Source: an uncultured Clostridia bacterium (GTDB taxonomy: Bacteria; Bacillota; Clostridia; Oscillospirales; Acutalibacteraceae). Taken from it: 64,000 nucleotides of DNA. The stretch lies in contig CAMFBH010000003.1 in assembly GCA_945948515.1 (NCBI GenBank), positions 29,503 through 93,502 on the forward strand, given 5' to 3'. Below are positions 12,089-22,123 of this stretch, piece after piece (positions within the stretch are counted from its first letter, which is position 1; each line of letters starts with the position of its first letter). The notes beneath the pieces were generated by a model, which did not search any database, was not told where the DNA came from, and saw only the letters and a program-made list of their open reading frames with translations. Made by a program: the position numbers and the translations under genes.

Positions 12089-12785
12089 TTTTAAAGGTAT
12101 TTCTCCGGAAGCAATAAATCTTCTTAGTATTAATTCATTTGAAAACAGCAAAGCGTTTTATGAAGAGCATAAAAAGGAACTAAAGGAAATAGCAACAATT
12201 CCCATGCGCCAAATTATGCTTGATTTATCAGATGATCTGACTATGCTTGACTCTAAAATGTACACCGATCCTACCTATACCGTTTCAAGAATTGCGCGGG
12301 ATACACGAAGAAAAAATATAACACAAAGATACCGTGAAAACCTTTGGGTGATGTTTAGAAGAAATAAATTTGAATATCCCTTTGCACCGTTTATGTGGTT
12401 TGAGTTCACTCCTGAATGTTATTCATACGGCATAGCTGTTTTTCTTCAAAAGCCTGCTCAAATGGATGAAATAAGAAAAATTATGGAAAAGCATCCGAGA
12501 GCCTTCTTAAATGCTGCAAAAAGTCTTGAAAACGCAGGATATACTTTTTATTCGGAGCAGTATAAGAAAGACAGAAATCCTAAAATTCAGCCATCATTAA
12601 AAAAGTATTACAACTCAAAATGGCTTGAATTTGTTCATACAGATAATGACTTAACAAAAATTAATTCTCCTGAACTTATAGATGAATTGAAAAAGCACAT
12701 ACAGGTGTGTACTCCGATGTACAAGCTTTTAATTGAAGCATATGAAAATATGATTAGTGAAGGATTGATAGAAAATGACAGATAA
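12081..12785 (+). CDS. DUF2461 family protein
   Basis: A 234-residue soluble protein of the DUF2461 (TIGR02453) family, function unknown. Recognisable features are the N-terminal segment NSKAFYEEHKKELKE, the conserved SRIARDTRRKNI block and the MWFEFTPECYSYGIAVF strand pair. The family is widespread in bacteria, fungi and Bacteroidetes with no assigned reaction. It overlaps the PLP enzyme by 8 bp and the phosphohexomutase by 11 bp. Confidence 0.85.
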   Translation: MYNFKGISPEAINLLSINSFENSKAFYEEHKKELKEIATIPMRQIMLDLSDDLTMLDSKMYTDPTYTVSRIARDTRRKNITQRYRENLWVMFRRNKFEYPFAPFMWFEFTPECYSYGIAVFLQKPAQMDEIRKIMEKHPRAFLNAAKSLENAGYTFYSEQYKKDRNPKIQPSLKKYYNSKWLEFVHTDNDLTKINSPELIDELKKHIQVCTPMYKLLIEAYENMISEGLIENDR

Positions 12786-14265
12786 AGAATGGAAAAAATT
12801 AAAAAGCGGAACCGATATCAGAGGAGTAGCGGTTGAAACTGAAATTGAAAAAATCGAGCTTACCGATGATGTTGTAAAGCAAGTAGTTTTCGGCTTTATA
12901 AAATGGTATGGCGAAAGGTTTGGAACAGAGCTGAAAACCATTGCAGTCGGTCATGATTCAAGAATTTCAGCCTCAAGAATCAAGAATGCCGCAACCGAGG
13001 TTCTTTTAAATTTTGGAGTCAAGGTTTATGATTGTTCTCTTTCTTCAACTCCTTCAATGTTTATGACAATAGTTACCGATATAAAATGCGATGCTTCTCT
13101 TGAAATTACGGCTTCGCATCATCCTTATCAAAGAAACGGACTTAAATTTTTTACTAAAAACGGAGGTCTTGAAGGAGAAGATGTTGAAAGGATTTTAAGC
13201 ATTGCTTCGGAAGAGAAATATGTTTCTCATTCTGCTGATAAAGAATGTATAAAATATGATTTCATGAGCGTTTACTGTAAACAGCTCCGTGAAATGATTA
13301 TTAGTGAAACCGGAAAAGAAAACCCTCTTGACGGGCTGAAAATTATTGTTGATGCAGGAAACGGTGCGGGCGGCTTTTATGCGGAAAATGTTTTAAAGCC
13401 TCTCGGAGCTGACATTAGCGGAAGTGTTTTTTTAGAGCCCGACGGAATGTTTCCTAATCATATTCCAAATCCCGAAAACAAAACTGCAATGGATTTTGCT
13501 TCAAAAGCAACGCTTAATGCTAAAGCGGATTTGGGTATAATTTTTGATACTGATGTTGACCGTATGGGTTGTATTGACTCAAAAGGAAATGAGATTAACA
13601 GAAACAAGCTTGTAGCTCTTGCAAGCGTTATAGCACTTGAAAACTATGAGGGCGGATGGGTTGTTACCGATAGCCTTACCTCAGACGGATTAAGATCTTT
13701 TATTGAAAAAGATTTAAAATCACACCAGCTTAGATTTAAGCGCGGTTACAAAAATGTTATTAACAAGTCTATTGAGTTAAATAACAACGGTATTTGCTCT
13801 CCGCTTGCAATAGAAACAAGCGGTCATGCCGCATTCAAAGAAAATTATTTTCTTGATGACGGAGCATATCTTGCAACAAAAATTGTTATTAAGCTTGCTC
13901 AGTTAAAGGAACAAGGAAAATCCCTTGAAAGCCTTATTGCTACATTGGAAGAGCCGAAGGAAAGTGTTGAAATACGCATTCCGATTTGTGAAGAGGATTT
14001 CAAATCTTACGGTAACAGGGTTATTGATAAATTGATTCAATCATCTGAAAAAGTACCGGGATGGAGCATTGAAAAAGAAAACTATGAGGGCGTTAGAATT
14101 AACACTGAGGATGGTTGGTTTTTACTAAGACTAAGTGTTCACGATCCTATTTTACCTCTTAATATAGAGTGCAATAACAGCTGCAATTCAGAATCGATTG
14201 CAAATAAAATTAAAAGCCTTCTCATGGAATTTGATAAGCTCGACTTATCCGGTTTTGACAAATAA
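12775..14265 (+). CDS. Phosphomannomutase/phosphoglucomutase family
   Basis: An alpha-D-phosphohexomutase of 496 residues that moves phosphate between C1 and C6 of a hexose. The phosphoserine loop is TASHHPYQRNG (Ser about 115), the Mg site is DTDVDRMG (about 258-265), the sugar loop is ETSGHAAF, and the phosphate-binding domain ends the protein. Most family members have TASHNP; the second His replaces Asn. The enzyme likely feeds cell-wall or capsule sugar synthesis; which sugar it prefers cannot be told. It ends 16 bp before addB. Confidence 0.87.
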   Translation: MTDKEWKKLKSGTDIRGVAVETEIEKIELTDDVVKQVVFGFIKWYGERFGTELKTIAVGHDSRISASRIKNAATEVLLNFGVKVYDCSLSSTPSMFMTIVTDIKCDASLEITASHHPYQRNGLKFFTKNGGLEGEDVERILSIASEEKYVSHSADKECIKYDFMSVYCKQLREMIISETGKENPLDGLKIIVDAGNGAGGFYAENVLKPLGADISGSVFLEPDGMFPNHIPNPENKTAMDFASKATLNAKADLGIIFDTDVDRMGCIDSKGNEINRNKLVALASVIALENYEGGWVVTDSLTSDGLRSFIEKDLKSHQLRFKRGYKNVINKSIELNNNGICSPLAIETSGHAAFKENYFLDDGAYLATKIVIKLAQLKEQGKSLESLIATLEEPKESVEIRIPICEEDFKSYGNRVIDKLIQSSEKVPGWSIEKENYEGVRINTEDGWFLLRLSVHDPILPLNIECNNSCNSESIANKIKSLLMEFDKLDLSGFDK

Positions 14266-14281
14266 TTAACAGGGTGAATTT

Positions 14282-17200
14282 ATGCTAAAATTAGTTCTCG
14301 GCAGAACTGGAACAGGAAAAACCGAATATATTTTTAATGAGATTAAATCTCTTTCAAATGATAATATCAAAGATATTTTTCTTCTCGTTCCCGAGCAGAC
14401 TTCTTTTGAATATGAAAAGAGTCTTCTTGAACTTCTCGGAGAAGATGCTGTTTCAAATATTGAATGTTCAAATTTTAAAAGGCTTTATCACGAGGTCTGC
14501 AAGGTTTACGGCTTCGATTCTGGAACAGTACTTTCAGACGGAGGAAAAATTGCACTTATTCAGCATGCCGTTTCTGCTTGTAGAGAAAATCTGAGAGTTT
14601 ACGGAAAAGATAATCTTTCCGTTTCTTTTTATAATTCAATAAGCGATTTTTACCACGAAACAAAAATGTGCGGCATAGATTATAATGATTTGATGCAGGT
14701 ATCCGAGAGTGATTGCAAAAAAAATCTTTCGGACAAGCTTCATGATATAGCGCTTATTTTGGGTACATACGAAGCCCTTTTAAAGAAGGATAATTTAGAC
14801 TCGGATGAAATACTTTCTAAGCTTTATAGTAAATTGAGTGACGGAGAATATTTCAAAGGAAAAACAGTATTCATTGATTCTTTTAATGGATTTATGAATA
14901 TTGAATATAAGATACTTTCTAAGATTATTGCACAGGCGGATTACGTAACCGTTGCGTTGCCATGCTACGCTTTAAGCGATAATCATCATGGCTACGGTGT
15001 GTTTTCAGCAGTTATCAAATGTGCTCAAAAGCTAATAAGAATTGCAAAAGAAGAGGGAATAGAGGTTAAAGCTCCGATTATTCTTTCTGATAAAAAACGA
15101 TTTTTAAACAAAGAGCTTGAAGCTCTCGAGGAAAATCTTTTAGACGAAAAATATACATATGATTTAGAAACGGAAAATATTTCTATTTACAAATCATTCG
15201 ACATCAGTGAGGAATGTGAATATATTGCCTCAAAAATCAAGGAGATGTTATTTAACGGAGAGTGCCGTGCCCGTGATATTGCAGTTGTTACAAGAGATTT
15301 ATCCTCATATGGAGACGAGCTTTCTGCGGCTTTCAAAAAGTACGGCGTTCCGTTTTACGACGATGAGCGCCAGCCCATCGGCACTCAGCCGCTTATTGCG
15401 TTTGTAAAATATCTTTTCAGGGTTATTAATTATTCTTTTAATTCCGATGATGTTTTGTCACTCGCAAAAACAGGTATGTTTGATATAAGCAATGAACAAA
15501 TCTCCAACCTTGATAACTATGTATTTACATGGAAAATCAACTCAAGCGCATGGACAAAGCCGTTTGAAAAATCACCCAAAGGCTTTTCACCGGATATGAG
15601 TGAGAATGATAAGGCTCTTTTAGCTGAATTAAACAGAACAAGGTCTGCAATAATCGAGCCTGTTTTGAAGTTTAAAAACACAATAAAGAATAAAAGTGTT
15701 TTGGAAATATGTAAAGCAATTTACAACCTGCTTGTTTTTGAAATTAACGCAGATAAAAAATTGAAAAATATTGCTGAAATTCTTCGTATGTCAGATTTGA
15801 ATAATCTTGCATTAGAGCAAAACAGAGTTTGGGATTATTTAATGGATCTGTTGAATCAATTTGCACTGACAATCGGAAACACCCGTATTTCAAGTTCTGA
15901 GTTTGCTGAGCTCTTTTCATTAGCTGTTGATAATGAAAGCCTCGGTTCTTTACCGAGCGGTCTTGACAATGTTCAGTTTGGACAGGCAGACAGAATTCGT
16001 CTAAATAACCCATATGCTGTTTTTGTAACAGGATTAAGCCAGGATGATTTTCCGAAAACGAATATTAACAATTCTCTTCTTTCTGATTCGGAAAGAAAAG
16101 AACTTGCAGAGTTAAATTTCGAACTGTTAGACAACAGAGCAGAGAAAGACTCTCTCGAAAAATTTATAACTTACAATAGCGTATCCGGTTCAAGGAACAA
16201 GGTTTTTCTTAGTTATTCTTCAAATGTAAATGATTCTGCAAAAGAACAATCTTCAGTGATTACTTCCGTTTTAAAAATTTTTCCAAAAATCAGAATTAAA
16301 GACAAAAAGGATTGTTTGCCACAAAATAGTATTTTCAGCCGAGATTCTGCTTTTGATTACCTTGCTTCAAATTACGAAAGCTCAAATGAATATGTTTGTG
16401 CTCTAAAGGAATATTTTAAAAACGATTACCGCCTTGAAGCACTCAAAGCACAGTACGAAAATAAGGATCCCGAAATTGTTGATAAAAACACAGCTCTCAA
16501 CCTTTTCGGTGGGGATATGTTTATTTCCGCTTCAAGAATTGAAGATTACTACAATTGTGCTTTCAGATATTTTTGCAAATTCGGTCTCGGTGCAAGAGTT
16601 AAAACTCCTGCTGAAATGGATTCAATGAAAACAGGAACACTTATACACTATGTTCTTGAAATATTATTTTCGGAAAATTCAATTCAAGAACTCAGTAAAA
16701 TATCTGAAAGTGATTTATATTTAATCATCCACGATTTGCTTAATAGATTTTTTATCGAGCAAATCGGAAAAAGTGAGGACTTCAGCGCTCGTTTTAATTA
16801 TCAGTTTATGCGCCTTGCAAAGCTTCTTTTCAGCATTGTTATGAGACTTCTTGAAGAATTTTCTCAAAGCGATTTCGAACCGGTTGGATTTGAAGTTTCA
16901 ATTGATAAGGACGGCGAAGTCAAATCACCTTATGTTAATATTTCAGACGGCTATAAGATTGGAATAAGAGGCTCTGTTGACAGGGTTGACTTATGTGAAA
17001 ATAACGGCAAAAAATATGTTAGGGTTGTAGATTACAAATCCGGAAAAAAGGAATTTCTTTTGAGTGATGTTATCAATGGTCTTAATCTGCAAATGTTTGT
17101 TTATCTTTTTGCGTTGTGTAAAGATAAAGAAAACAAATTCAGCGGAATACCCGCAGGAGTTCTTTATATGCACTCATCCAGGAGCGACTATTCCGTTTCA

Positions 17201-17629
17201 AGAAGCAATATTGAAAAAGATATTAAATCATCTCAGAACAAAGAATACTGTATGAAAGGTTTAATTCTCAATGATTCTGAGAATACCGTTGCAGAACTGA
17301 TGGAGCATGATTTAAAAGGCAATTATATTCCGGCTAAAATGAAATCAACCGGCGAGCTCGGTGGTAATATTGCAACACTTGAAGAATTAGGAGCACTTTC
17401 AAAAAAGGTAGATTATTTGATTTCACAAATGGGGTTCTCTCTTCACAACGGTATTATTGCACAAAACCCCGCAGACGGTAAAAATCACGATTTAACATGT
17501 GATTTCTGTGATTATTATTCTGTTTGCTCAAACAGAAAAGAATATTCTAAGCGTTCATTGCTACAGCCTGACAATGACGAAGTTCTTGAAATGCTCAGAG
17601 AGGAGAATAATAATGCCGGAATGGACTAA
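14282..17629 (+). CDS. addB: ATP-dependent nuclease subunit AddB
   Basis: The B subunit (1115 residues) of the AddAB helicase-nuclease that resects double-strand breaks and recognises Chi. It has a Walker A motif GRTGTGKT at residues 7-14, an inactive helicase body, and a C-terminal RecB-type nuclease with VVDYKSGKK (about 915-923). Four cysteines of the iron-sulfur staple are visible: one in YNCAFRYF (about 759) and three near the C-terminus (CDFCDYYSVC, about 1073-1082). It overlaps addA by 17 bp. Confidence 0.96.
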   Translation: MLKLVLGRTGTGKTEYIFNEIKSLSNDNIKDIFLLVPEQTSFEYEKSLLELLGEDAVSNIECSNFKRLYHEVCKVYGFDSGTVLSDGGKIALIQHAVSACRENLRVYGKDNLSVSFYNSISDFYHETKMCGIDYNDLMQVSESDCKKNLSDKLHDIALILGTYEALLKKDNLDSDEILSKLYSKLSDGEYFKGKTVFIDSFNGFMNIEYKILSKIIAQADYVTVALPCYALSDNHHGYGVFSAVIKCAQKLIRIAKEEGIEVKAPIILSDKKRFLNKELEALEENLLDEKYTYDLETENISIYKSFDISEECEYIASKIKEMLFNGECRARDIAVVTRDLSSYGDELSAAFKKYGVPFYDDERQPIGTQPLIAFVKYLFRVINYSFNSDDVLSLAKTGMFDISNEQISNLDNYVFTWKINSSAWTKPFEKSPKGFSPDMSENDKALLAELNRTRSAIIEPVLKFKNTIKNKSVLEICKAIYNLLVFEINADKKLKNIAEILRMSDLNNLALEQNRVWDYLMDLLNQFALTIGNTRISSSEFAELFSLAVDNESLGSLPSGLDNVQFGQADRIRLNNPYAVFVTGLSQDDFPKTNINNSLLSDSERKELAELNFELLDNRAEKDSLEKFITYNSVSGSRNKVFLSYSSNVNDSAKEQSSVITSVLKIFPKIRIKDKKDCLPQNSIFSRDSAFDYLASNYESSNEYVCALKEYFKNDYRLEALKAQYENKDPEIVDKNTALNLFGGDMFISASRIEDYYNCAFRYFCKFGLGARVKTPAEMDSMKTGTLIHYVLEILFSENSIQELSKISESDLYLIIHDLLNRFFIEQIGKSEDFSARFNYQFMRLAKLLFSIVMRLLEEFSQSDFEPVGFEVSIDKDGEVKSPYVNISDGYKIGIRGSVDRVDLCENNGKKYVRVVDYKSGKKEFLLSDVINGLNLQMFVYLFALCKDKENKFSGIPAGVLYMHSSRSDYSVSRSNIEKDIKSSQNKEYCMKGLILNDSENTVAELMEHDLKGNYIPAKMKSTGELGGNIATLEELGALSKKVDYLISQMGFSLHNGIIAQNPADGKNHDLTCDFCDYYSVCSNRKEYSKRSLLQPDNDEVLEMLREENNNAGMD

Positions 17630-20600
17630 ACAGCAGCAACATGCTATATATGCAAACGGCGGAAATATTCTTGTCAGCGCTGCGGCAGGTTCCGGAAAAA
17701 CCGCCGTGCTTGTTGAGCGTGTTATTCAGAAAATTACGGGTAAAAATCCTGTTGATATTGACAAGCTTTTGGTAGTAACCTTCACAAATCTTGCCGCCGG
17801 AGAAATGAAAAGCAGAATTTATAAGGCGCTCAGTAAAAAACTTGAAGATGAACCGGGGAATATTAATCTTGTTCGACAGCAAACTCTTCTTGCAGGCGCA
17901 AAAATATGCACAATAGATTCATTTTGCATAAATTTTGTTAGAGAAAACAGCCATCTTCTCGGAATCAGAAGCGATTTTTCTATTTTAAATGAGTACGACC
18001 TAAATGTTATTTATAATAATGCCTTTGAAAAAATCGCTGAAACAAAATACGAGCAGGCCGATAAGCATTTTTTAAGCCTTGTTGAAACTTTTTCAACATT
18101 AAAGAATGATGCAAAGCTTTATGAAATTGTTTTATCTGTTTACAGATTCACTATGTCACAGGCTTTCTTTGATGCAAGCATTGAAAATCTCAAAGAAATG
18201 TATAATCCTACTCTTGATATTCACGATACCCCTTGGTTTCTTGAAATAAAAAAAGAGGTAGAGGATATTTGTGATTATGCTTTTTCTTTGATTGATGAAT
18301 GCTCAAAAAACTTAGAATTTGCAGATGAATTATATGATAAATTTAACACAATGCTTGATTGCGACCGCAAAATCTTTGAGAATATTTCAAATAGTCTTGA
18401 TGATTCGTGGGATAAATGCAGAGAAGCAGTTTTAATTGCTTCCTTTACAAGATTGCCTTCAAAGAAGAATTATAACAGTCCGTCTTCCGAAGCAATAAAG
18501 GAAATTAGAAACACATACAAAGCATTGATAAAAGATTTATCCGCTCTATTTTGTGTTAGTGAGAGTGAACACAAGAGCGATATGGAGTATCTTTATCCAT
18601 TGGTTTCGTGTTTATGCTCATTTATTATTGAATTTAAAAACGAGGTGCAAAACCTTTGTAATGAGGAAAACGCATATTCTTTTTCCGATATTGAGCATTT
18701 TGCTCTCGATCTGCTTGCTGAATATAAAGACGGTGAAATTATAAGAACACCTCTTGCAAGTGAAATTGAAGGTCAGTTTGAAGAAATACTCGTTGATGAA
18801 TATCAGGATACAAACGAAGCACAGGATTTGCTTTTTGCCATGCTTTCAAACGGTGAAAATCTCTTCATGGTAGGCGATGTTAAGCAAAGTATTTATAGGT
18901 TCAGACTTGCAATGCCTCAAATTTTTATGAAGAAAAATGAGTGCTTCTTGCCGTACGATGAAGAAAAACCGGAATTTCCTGCCAAAATTCTGCTTTCTAA
19001 GAATTTCAGAAGCAGAAAAGAAATTTGCAATTACATTAACTTCGTATTCTCACATGTTATGAGTAAGGACGCAGGTGAGGTTGATTATAACGACGATGAA
19101 TATTTATACTGCGGTGCAGAATATGATGAATTTCAGAGTGAACCCGCAGTTGTTAAGTTAATAGACTGCGCCGCAAGTGAAAATTCAGATTCCGCAGAAG
19201 CATATGAAATTGCTTCATTAATTAAAGAAAAAATAGAAAGAGAAGAAATAGTTGAAGATAAAAACGGAAAAAGACCTATAACTTATTCAGATTTTGCAAT
19301 TCTTCTCAGAAGCGAAAAGCGTCACGCTGGAAAATACAGAGAAGTGCTCGAAGAGCAGGGAATACCCGTTGACAGTGCAAACAAGCTTGATTTATTTGAA
19401 AACAGTGAAATAATTCTTTTATTGTCTCTTTTAAGAATTATAGATAATCCGTCAAACGATATTGATCTGCTCACCGTTATGTCATCTGCATTATTCGGTT
19501 TCACTCCCGATGAGCTTTCACAGATGAGAATAAACCATCGAAACGGCACCTTTTATTCATGTGTTTTGAATTCATGTAATAGTAATGCTAAAACAAGTGA
19601 ATTCCTTAATAAAATTGAAATACTTCGTAATATCAGCATTTCTTTCTCGGTTTCCTCTTTTATAAGATATGTGTTACGGGAAACATCATTTATTCCCATA
19701 ATACTTGCACTTGGAAACTCCGAGCAAAGAAAAGGAAACATTAATAAGTTTATATCTATTGCAAAAGCCTTTGATTCCGGAAAAAGCTGCGGTCTTACTG
19801 CTTTTTTGAAATATATTGATAAAATAATTTCTTCTTCCGGCAGAATTGAGAGCGCTCAGTCCGGAGCATCTAATAACTGTGTAAAAATAATGAGCGTTCA
19901 CAAATCTAAGGGACTCGAATTTCCTGTTTGTATTCTTGCAGGTGCAGCAAGAAAATACAATAAGGAAGACAGCAGAGCGAAGCTTCTTTTGAGCAATGAA
20001 CTCGGCATTGGATTCAAAAGATATGATGAAGAACTTCTTTGCAGTTATCCAACATTGCCATATGTTGCTGTTAAGCTGTCAATCCGTAATGCAACCATGT
20101 CGGAAAATCTGAGAGTTCTTTATGTTGCAATGACAAGAGCGAGGGAAAGTTTTATTTCTCTAAATTCATATCCCGACGTAAGCAAAAAGCTTGAAAGCTT
20201 GAAAAATAAGATTTCTAATGGGGTTATACACCCGTTTGTATGCAAAAAATTGCAGTCGGACAGTGAAATAATCCTTCTAAACTTGCTTCTTCACAAATCA
20301 CTCTATGAATCAAATGTTTTACCAAGTAGCGATTCGTTTATTGAATTACAAAATTATGTTGAAAACAGCAATTATGATTTCAATATTTCAATAAATTATG
20401 TTCAAGCAGTAGATTGTGTGGCTACCCAACAGGAAAGTAGCACTATAATTGAAGAAAAATCTTTTAATGATTATGTTTTCAATATGCTTAAGCAAAGAAT
20501 TGAATACAATTATCCGTATTCCGAGCTTTCTAATATCAGCGCAAAAAGCGTTGCTTCAGAGCTTGACGAAAACGAGTTAAGTAATGATTTCTTTGCCTCA

Positions 20601-21131
20601 AGCAAGCCGGCATTCTTAAATGATGATAACAGCACGCTTGCCGAAAAAGGCAGTGCTATGCATGCTTTTATGCAGTTCTGTGATTATCAAAAATCAAAAG
20701 AGAATTTGATGGATGAAATCAAGCGTTTGACTGATAGTGCATTGCTGAATGAAAAACAGGCTGAAATCTTAAATATATCTGCTCTGACTCAATTTTTTGA
20801 AAGCAATTTTGCAAGCAGGATTTTCAGCGCAGATAAGATTTACAGGGAAATAAAGGTTTTCTCGTTTGTTAAACCCGACTGCGAGATAGATGATGATTCA
20901 AAAGTATTAGTTCAGGGAATTGCAGACTGTGTTTTCGAGGAAAACGGAAATCTTATTCTTGTTGATTACAAAACCGACAAGGTTAAATCAGAGCAAGAGC
21001 TTTTAGATAGGTACAAAAGGCAAATTGAATTTTATAAATACGCTGTTTCTAAAACATTGAAAAAAGAAGTCAGCGAGTGTTATTTATACTCATTTTATCT
21101 TGCAAAAAGCTGTAAATATAAAGATTTTTAA
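17613..21131 (+). CDS. addA: ATP-dependent helicase/nuclease subunit AddA
   Basis: The UvrD-like helicase and nuclease subunit (1172 residues) of AddAB. The start at 17613 follows AGGAGA by 7 bp and gives the family N-terminus MPEWTKQQQHAI; a longer in-frame reading into addB has no support. Walker A is AAAGSGKT (23-30), the DExx box is LVDEYQDT (about 393-400), motif III is VGDVKQSIYRFR, later helicase motifs include SVHKSKGLEFP and VAMTRARE, and the C-terminal nuclease has LVDYKTDKV (about 1116-1124). Confidence 0.96.
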   Translation: MPEWTKQQQHAIYANGGNILVSAAAGSGKTAVLVERVIQKITGKNPVDIDKLLVVTFTNLAAGEMKSRIYKALSKKLEDEPGNINLVRQQTLLAGAKICTIDSFCINFVRENSHLLGIRSDFSILNEYDLNVIYNNAFEKIAETKYEQADKHFLSLVETFSTLKNDAKLYEIVLSVYRFTMSQAFFDASIENLKEMYNPTLDIHDTPWFLEIKKEVEDICDYAFSLIDECSKNLEFADELYDKFNTMLDCDRKIFENISNSLDDSWDKCREAVLIASFTRLPSKKNYNSPSSEAIKEIRNTYKALIKDLSALFCVSESEHKSDMEYLYPLVSCLCSFIIEFKNEVQNLCNEENAYSFSDIEHFALDLLAEYKDGEIIRTPLASEIEGQFEEILVDEYQDTNEAQDLLFAMLSNGENLFMVGDVKQSIYRFRLAMPQIFMKKNECFLPYDEEKPEFPAKILLSKNFRSRKEICNYINFVFSHVMSKDAGEVDYNDDEYLYCGAEYDEFQSEPAVVKLIDCAASENSDSAEAYEIASLIKEKIEREEIVEDKNGKRPITYSDFAILLRSEKRHAGKYREVLEEQGIPVDSANKLDLFENSEIILLLSLLRIIDNPSNDIDLLTVMSSALFGFTPDELSQMRINHRNGTFYSCVLNSCNSNAKTSEFLNKIEILRNISISFSVSSFIRYVLRETSFIPIILALGNSEQRKGNINKFISIAKAFDSGKSCGLTAFLKYIDKIISSSGRIESAQSGASNNCVKIMSVHKSKGLEFPVCILAGAARKYNKEDSRAKLLLSNELGIGFKRYDEELLCSYPTLPYVAVKLSIRNATMSENLRVLYVAMTRARESFISLNSYPDVSKKLESLKNKISNGVIHPFVCKKLQSDSEIILLNLLLHKSLYESNVLPSSDSFIELQNYVENSNYDFNISINYVQAVDCVATQQESSTIIEEKSFNDYVFNMLKQRIEYNYPYSELSNISAKSVASELDENELSNDFFASSKPAFLNDDNSTLAEKGSAMHAFMQFCDYQKSKENLMDEIKRLTDSALLNEKQAEILNISALTQFFESNFASRIFSADKIYREIKVFSFVKPDCEIDDDSKVLVQGIADCVFEENGNLILVDYKTDKVKSEQELLDRYKRQIEFYKYAVSKTLKKEVSECYLYSFYLAKSCKYKDF

Positions 21132-21139
21132 AAAAATAC

Positions 21140-21168
21140 TTGCATTTTTTATTACTATGTGGTAGTAT
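21140..21168 (+). promoter_or_regulatory. Sigma-A promoter for rpmE
   Basis: TTGCAT (21140-21145) and TAGTAT (21163-21168) are spaced by 17 bp, with the extended -10 motif TGG directly before the -10. It starts 9 bp after the addA stop and 41 bp ahead of rpmE, giving rpmE its own transcript. Confidence 0.78.
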
Positions 21169-21208
21169 ATCTAAGCATTATGACTTTAATCCAAAGAGGT
21201 GAATTTTA

Positions 21209-21412
21209 ATGAAAGACGGACTTCATCCCAATTACGAAACTTGTACTGTTAAGTGCGCTTGCGGTGCAACCTTTGAAACAAAGAGCACTAAAGGCGATAT
21301 GAAAGTTGATATCTGCTCAAAATGCCATCCTTTCTTCACCGGCAAGCAGAAACTTGTTGACACAGGCGGTCGTGTTGACAGATTCAACAGAAGATTTGCT
21401 AAAAAAGGCTGA
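21209..21412 (+). CDS. rpmE: 50S ribosomal protein L31 (zinc-binding type)
   Basis: A 67-residue L31. It keeps the cysteines of the zinc form (CACG near the start of the motif and [12 protein letters not shown]), so it is RpmE and not the zinc-free RpmE2. AGAGGTG lies before the ATG. It is a single-gene unit with its own promoter and terminator, as expected for a highly expressed ribosomal gene. Confidence 0.97.
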   Translation: MKDGLHPNYETCTVKCACGATFETKSTKGDMKVDICSKCHPFFTGKQKLVDTGGRVDRFNRRFAKKG

Positions 21413-21421
21413 TTTAATTCA

Positions 21422-21458
21422 ATGGCAGCGTAAGAAATGCTTACGCTGCCATGTTTTT
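21422..21458 (+). terminator. Terminator after rpmE
   Basis: A perfect 13-bp inverted repeat (ATGGCAGCGTAAG / CTTACGCTGCCAT) with a 5-nt loop is followed by six T in a row. The ribosome binding site and start of the next gene follow within 11 bp of the T-run. Confidence 0.92.
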
Positions 21459-21468
21459 TAGGTGTTTT

Positions 21469-22089
21469 ATGAAAGAGTATGTTACAGTTGAAAGGGAAGC
21501 TTCAGCAGAATTCATTGAGCGTAAATCAAGATTTATAGGCTATGTAAAACCTGTTTCAACTCAGGATGAGGCAACTGCTTTTATTTCTGAAATTAAGTCA
21601 AAGCATTGGGATGCTACCCATAATGTTAGCGCCTATGTTTTAAAGGAGAATAATATTCAGCGTTGCAGTGATGACGGTGAACCGAGCGGAACAGCAGGCG
21701 TACCAGTTCTTGATGTTCTTTTAAAATCGAATGTTGTTAACGCCTGTGTGGTTGTTACAAGATATTTCGGCGGTGTTCTGCTTGGCGCAGGTGGACTTGT
21801 AAGAGCCTATTCTCATGGCTCTAAAATTGCTCTTGAAGCAGGAAACATAATAACAATGGCGCCTTGCTCAATTTTGAGCGTTAATGTTTCCTACGGATTT
21901 TACGATAAGCTTTGCAATATTTTAAAGGATTTTAACTGCAATATATCAGATACTGTTTTTTCTGAAAATGTTTCAGTAGTTTTCAGCATTAAAGCTGATG
22001 TAGAGGAATTGTTTTGCGAAAAGCTTTTTGATGCAAGCAACGGCATGTATTCAGCACAAAAAATAGGAGAAAAATTTGCAAAAATATAA
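21469..22089 (+). CDS. YigZ/IMPACT family protein
   Basis: A 206-residue member of the UPF0029/IMPACT family (E. coli YigZ). It begins EYVTVEREASAEFIERKSRF and has the core motifs SDDGEPSGTAGVP and VVTRYFGGVLLGAGGLVRAYS, both diagnostic. The C-terminal domain is a DUF1949-like ferredoxin fold. I chose the ATG preceded by AGGTG, not an earlier in-frame ATG inside the terminator stem. Biochemical role is not settled; related eukaryotic IMPACT acts on translation control. No promoter is visible between the terminator and this gene. Confidence 0.9.
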   Translation: MKEYVTVEREASAEFIERKSRFIGYVKPVSTQDEATAFISEIKSKHWDATHNVSAYVLKENNIQRCSDDGEPSGTAGVPVLDVLLKSNVVNACVVVTRYFGGVLLGAGGLVRAYSHGSKIALEAGNIITMAPCSILSVNVSYGFYDKLCNILKDFNCNISDTVFSENVSVVFSIKADVEELFCEKLFDASNGMYSAQKIGEKFAKI

Positions 22090-22090
22090 A

Positions 22091-22120
22091 CGGCTTTCTA
22101 CAAATTAAGAAAGCCGCATT
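22091..22120. terminator. Likely bidirectional terminator between convergent genes
   Basis: A 9-bp perfect inverted repeat (CGGCTTTCT / AGAAAGCCG, 8-nt loop) lies between the convergent yigZ-like gene and the phosphoesterase gene. T-rich sequence on the + side is interrupted (CATTTATTT), and the A-rich left side serves the - strand. Confidence 0.65.
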
Positions 22121-22123
22121 TAT

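Noticed and set aside
17499..17612. Extended AddA start inside addB
   Set aside because: The ATG at 17613 follows a good AGGAGA and yields the standard AddA beginning; the extension is read out of frame through AddB's iron-sulfur cysteines.
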